A DNA stretch of 60,770 nt, taken from the NCBI GenBank assembly GCA_046758905.1, contig JBHIBC010000009.1:1-60770 (forward strand), in the 5' to 3' direction. How positions within the stretch are numbered: position 1 is the stretch's first letter; every line of letters starts with the position of its first letter. A program made the position numbers and the translations under genes. Below are positions 57,954-60,770 of the stretch, one piece after another. The notes beneath the pieces were generated by a model. That model searched no databases. It had not been told where the DNA came from and worked only from the letters and a program-made list of their open reading frames with translations. This stretch comes from JBHIBC01 sp046758905 (GTDB lineage: Bacteria > Acidobacteriota > Polarisedimenticolia > Gp22-AA2).

Positions 57954-59729
57954 ATGGATGAGCGACTGAAGGCGGGGCCGCGGATCGATCCGGGCATGGA
58001 GGTGCGCGAGATCATCGCCGCCCACCCCCCGACGCTTCCGGTGTTCCGGAAGCACGGCCTGATGGGCTGCGGCGGGGCCCGCGGGCCGGCGGAGCCGCTG
58101 CACTGGTTCGCCCGCGTCCACCACGTCGATCTGAGGACCCTGATCGAGGACCTGCGCCTGGCCGCGCGGGAGGGGACGCCGCCGGCCGAGGAGCCGGTCT
58201 CGCCGGCGCGGCTGGCGGAGGAGAACTTCTACCGGAGGTTCCTGAAGGCCGCCCTGCTGTTCACCCTCACCGGCGGGACGGCCCTCGGCGCCGGGGCGCT
58301 TGTCCTGATGGCGCTGCGCGGAGGGCTGGGCGGCATCGGCGGCGGACTGATCCAGGTGCACGGGCATTTCCAGCTGTTCGGCTGGGTCGGTCTGTTCGTC
58401 ATCGGGGTGGCCTACCACATCCTGCCCCGCCTGACCGGCGTGCGGCTGCCGTCGTACCGGCTCGCCTCGGCCTCCTTCGTGCTGCTGGTCGCCGGCACCG
58501 TCCTGAGGGCGGCGCAGTCGATGGCTCCTTCGCCGTCGCGCTCCGCACTCCTGTCGGGCGGGGCCCTCGCCGAGCTGGCCGGCTGCGCGCTGTTCGGCTG
58601 GATCGTCGGCGGAATCCTGAGGCGCACGCCGGGACGGCTTGCCCCCTACCAGCGCTACCTGGCCTGGGGGACCGGCTGGCTGCTGGTGTCGGCGCTGCTC
58701 AATCTGGCGCACGCCTGGTACCTCTCCGCCCGCGGGGCGGTCGAGATCCCGCCCTCGCTCAACGCCCCCTACCTGACCGTCTTCCTGCTGGGGTTCGCGA
58801 CCTTCTGGATCCTCGGCGTGTCGTTGCGGGCGCTGCCCGCCTTCATGGCGCTCGGGGCCCGGCCGGACCGCGCCGCCGCCTGCGCTCTTCCGCTGAGCCT
58901 CTCGATCGCGGCGCTCGCGGCCGGCGAGGCCGCCCGCCTCGCGGGTGGCGGCGGCCCGGCGGCGCTCGCCCTCGGTCTCGGCGGAGCCGGCGCCGCGCTC
59001 TGCCTCATCCGGTTCACCTCGGCGCTCGGGATCCTCCGGGCCGCCGCCGCTCGGGTCGAGCCGGGCGTCGACCGCGGGTACGAGAAGTTCCTCAGGCTCG
59101 GCTACTCGTGGCTCGTGATCGCCGCGCTCATGCTGCTCGCCTTCTCGACCGGGGCCCTCGCAGGGCGGGAGCCGGGCCACGCCCTGGGGGGAGCGTACCG
59201 GCACGCGCTCACCGTCGGCTTCATCACCACGGTCATGCTGGGGATGGCGTGTCGCATCGTCCCCGTCTTCCGCGGCGTCGGCCTCCACTCGGCCGCCCTG
59301 CGCGAGTGGAGCTTCTGGCTGCTCGCCTTCGGGAACGCCATCCGCGTGGTGTTCCAGTCCCTGTCGGCGTTCCTCGGGCCGGGCTGGCTGCGGGTGGCCG
59401 GGATCTCGGGAGTCCTGGAGCTGGCCGCGATCTTCCTGTTCGCCGTCAACCTGTGGAGGACGATGAACACCAAAACGCCCGATGACGCGGCCGCCGCCCG
59501 CTGGCGCCCCCCGATAGCGTCCGAAACCCGGGTGGGTGACCTCCTGGCGGCATACCCCGGACTGCTGCCGGTCTTCCTGAGCCACGGCTTCACCGCCCTG
59601 GCGAACCCGATCCTCCGCCGCACCGTGGCGCGCGGCGTCAGCATCGCCCAGGCCTGCCGCATGCACGGCATCGAAGTGGGGGCGTTTGTGAGGCGGCTGT
59701 CCGAGGCGCGGGGACGGATGGAGCCGTAG
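57954..59729 (+). CDS. NnrS-family membrane protein flanked by two DUF1858 domains
   Basis: This 591-residue protein starts at an ATG behind GGGGGAAGG. Residues 10-70 form a DUF1858 domain (ScdA_N-like: VREIIAAHPPTLPVFRKHGL). The middle (about 95-505) has about twelve transmembrane helices of the NnrS haem-copper family, with conserved histidines in IQVHGHFQLFGWVGLF and VAYHILPRLTGV. Residues 525-585 are a second DUF1858 domain (VGDLLAAYPGLLPVFLSHGF). NnrS proteins protect against nitrosative stress, and DUF1858/ScdA_N domains occur with NO and iron-sulfur repair proteins. Location next to a nitrite/nitrate enzyme supports handling of NO. Confidence 0.9.
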   Translation: MDERLKAGPRIDPGMEVREIIAAHPPTLPVFRKHGLMGCGGARGPAEPLHWFARVHHVDLRTLIEDLRLAAREGTPPAEEPVSPARLAEENFYRRFLKAALLFTLTGGTALGAGALVLMALRGGLGGIGGGLIQVHGHFQLFGWVGLFVIGVAYHILPRLTGVRLPSYRLASASFVLLVAGTVLRAAQSMAPSPSRSALLSGGALAELAGCALFGWIVGGILRRTPGRLAPYQRYLAWGTGWLLVSALLNLAHAWYLSARGAVEIPPSLNAPYLTVFLLGFATFWILGVSLRALPAFMALGARPDRAAACALPLSLSIAALAAGEAARLAGGGGPAALALGLGGAGAALCLIRFTSALGILRAAAARVEPGVDRGYEKFLRLGYSWLVIAALMLLAFSTGALAGREPGHALGGAYRHALTVGFITTVMLGMACRIVPVFRGVGLHSAALREWSFWLLAFGNAIRVVFQSLSAFLGPGWLRVAGISGVLELAAIFLFAVNLWRTMNTKTPDDAAAARWRPPIASETRVGDLLAAYPGLLPVFLSHGFTALANPILRRTVARGVSIAQACRMHGIEVGAFVRRLSEARGRMEP

Positions 59730-59763
59730 AGCGTCCCTTCGGGCGCGGATGCGGAGGGTGGAA

Positions 59764-60750
59764 TCAGGAGGGAGGCCGGATCGCCCGCAGGGCGTCGGCG
59801 ACGTACAGGCGGGTCATCTCCTTGCGCCAGCGGACGGTGAAGTCGGTATTGTCGACCGGCTTGGCGAGGGGGTACGCGAGGCCGGCGGCGTCGGCGATGG
59901 CCTCCTCGTCAAGGGGGCGGTCGTGCAGCGCGGCCGCCGCCTCGGCCGCCTCGACCGGCGCCATCGACACGCCCCCCAGGAAGACGCGCGCCTCGGCGAC
60001 GCGCGGGCCGTCGAACCGGGCGCAGGCGGCGACGCCGAGGACCGGGAAGTCGAACGCCTCGCGGCGGCGCAGCTTCCGGTAGGCGGAGCGCCAAGCGTCG
60101 GGCGGCGGCAGCTCGATCGCGGCGAGGATCTCGTCCGGACGCTTGGTCAGGTAGTGGATGCCGTCGCGGCGGTACAGCTCCCCGGCCTCGATCGACCTCT
60201 CCCCCTCCGCTCGGACCAGACGGAGCCGGGCGCCCATGGCGCACAGCATCGGCGCCGAGTCGCTCGACGAGACCGCCAGGCAGACGTCGCTGCCCGGCGC
60301 CACCCAGCAGGTGTCGCCCTCGCATTTCAGGCAGAAGTGGATCGCCCGGCGCCACTCGTAGCTCTGGTCATAGTAGGTGCAGCGGGTGTCGAGGCAGACG
60401 TTCCCGCCGATGGTCCCCATATTGCGCAGGATCGGCGTCGAGATCGAGCGGATCGCCTCGTGCAGGCCGGGATAACGATCGCGCAGGACGCGGCTCTCCT
60501 CCAGCTCGGTCAAGGTCGCGGCCGGGCCGATCCGCAGGCCGCCTCCGGAGCCGTTCCGGATCCCGCGGAGCGACTCGATCCTCCTCAGCCCGACCAGCAC
60601 CCGCGGCGTCTGATGCCGCCGCTTCATGTTCGGGTAGAGGTCGGTCCCGCCGGCGACGACGGTCGCCCCGGGCCCCTCCCGGGCGAGGATCTCCGCCGCC
60701 TCGCGCACGGTGCGGGGCGCGTAGTAGCGGAACCTCGGCAGGCGCCTCAT
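59764..60750 (-). CDS. hcrB: 4-hydroxybenzoyl-CoA reductase beta subunit-like FAD protein
   Basis: This 328-residue FAD-binding subunit of a xanthine-oxidase-family molybdoenzyme has the FAD motifs ATVVAGGTDLYPNMK and TPILRNMGTIGGNVCLDTRC. A loop with Cys124, Cys140, Cys148 and Cys157 has spacings 16, 8 and 9, the same as the extra [4Fe-4S] cluster ligands of Thauera HcrB (122/138/146/155), which is diagnostic for the 4-hydroxybenzoyl-CoA reductase type. That enzyme removes the phenolic OH of 4-hydroxybenzoyl-CoA in anaerobic aromatic degradation. The stop of an upstream gene probably overlaps its ATG (ATGA at 60750), so the other subunits likely lie beyond the window. Confidence 0.9.
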   Translation of the reverse strand: MRRLPRFRYYAPRTVREAAEILAREGPGATVVAGGTDLYPNMKRRHQTPRVLVGLRRIESLRGIRNGSGGGLRIGPAATLTELEESRVLRDRYPGLHEAIRSISTPILRNMGTIGGNVCLDTRCTYYDQSYEWRRAIHFCLKCEGDTCWVAPGSDVCLAVSSSDSAPMLCAMGARLRLVRAEGERSIEAGELYRRDGIHYLTKRPDEILAAIELPPPDAWRSAYRKLRRREAFDFPVLGVAACARFDGPRVAEARVFLGGVSMAPVEAAEAAAALHDRPLDEEAIADAAGLAYPLAKPVDNTDFTVRWRKEMTRLYVADALRAIRPPS

Positions 60751-60770
60751 GACGTCGCCCTCGCCCCCCG

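Overview
The window is about 61 kb of high-GC bacterial chromosome with no phage, IS element, CRISPR array or rRNA. It is packed with genes, has many 4-bp stop/start overlaps, and uses GTG and TTG starts freely. The gene mix points to a free-living Gram-negative lineage of the Acidobacteriota or Myxococcota-like kind, but no rRNA or marker alignment is available to settle this. That mix includes futalosine menaquinone genes, SelA, an MXAN_5187-type protein, DUF885, DUF3187, PilZ, CRTAC1/ASPIC proteins, TAT-exported molybdoenzyme and several PDZ or TPR envelope proteins.

Regions: 1-7.2 kb holds a truncated tRNA-Pro, a Tyr-rich exported protein, a YchF-type GTPase, selA, small TPR and MXAN_5187-like genes, and an aldolase/dehydrogenase fusion. 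7.3-18 kb holds a cold-shock gene, a zinc phospholipase-like protein with purH, two TPR proteins, a peptide ABC importer without ATPases, and rlmN. 18-31 kb holds thiE, mqnA-mqnC, amrS, a DUF885 lipoprotein, a PDZ-thioredoxin protein, an ECF sigma/anti-sigma pair with a DUF3187 protein, an XRE regulator and rarA. 31.1-32.0 kb is an unusual, less GC-rich stretch. It contains a 23-residue lysine-rich peptide gene with a perfect Shine-Dalgarno and its own terminator, plus a second terminator preceded by a ParA-like 14-codon stub. 32-40 kb holds rho with an unusual N-terminus, PilZ, uppP, GAF-PAS, a trypsin-like protease, dipeptidyl peptidase IV and a second cold-shock gene.

40-60 kb is the notable part, a respiratory island. 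A periplasmic molybdoenzyme of the Nitrospira/anammox nitrite oxidoreductase (NXR) type is encoded as a dihaem-c/haem-b gamma subunit, a TAT-exported catalytic alpha subunit, a small unknown protein, an iron-sulfur beta subunit, a TorD-type chaperone and a zinc-ribbon protein (47.45-55.95 kb). Around it lie a b/c multihaem cytochrome with a CRTAC1 protein, a PAS-LuxR regulator, two radical SAM enzymes, a Crp/Fnr regulator and an NnrS protein with two DUF1858 domains. Three near-identical TGATCCAGATCA-type boxes sit upstream of three of these transcription units and probably define a small regulon of the Crp/Fnr protein. The complex could oxidise nitrite or reduce nitrate; the sequence alone does not fix the direction. 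The window ends in a 4-hydroxybenzoyl-CoA reductase beta subunit.

Two expression habits stand out. Six genes have their start codon 6-10 nt after a -10 hexamer with no Shine-Dalgarno, as in leaderless mRNAs. Three genes appear to use CTG or ATA start codons behind good ribosome binding sites or by stop/start overlap.
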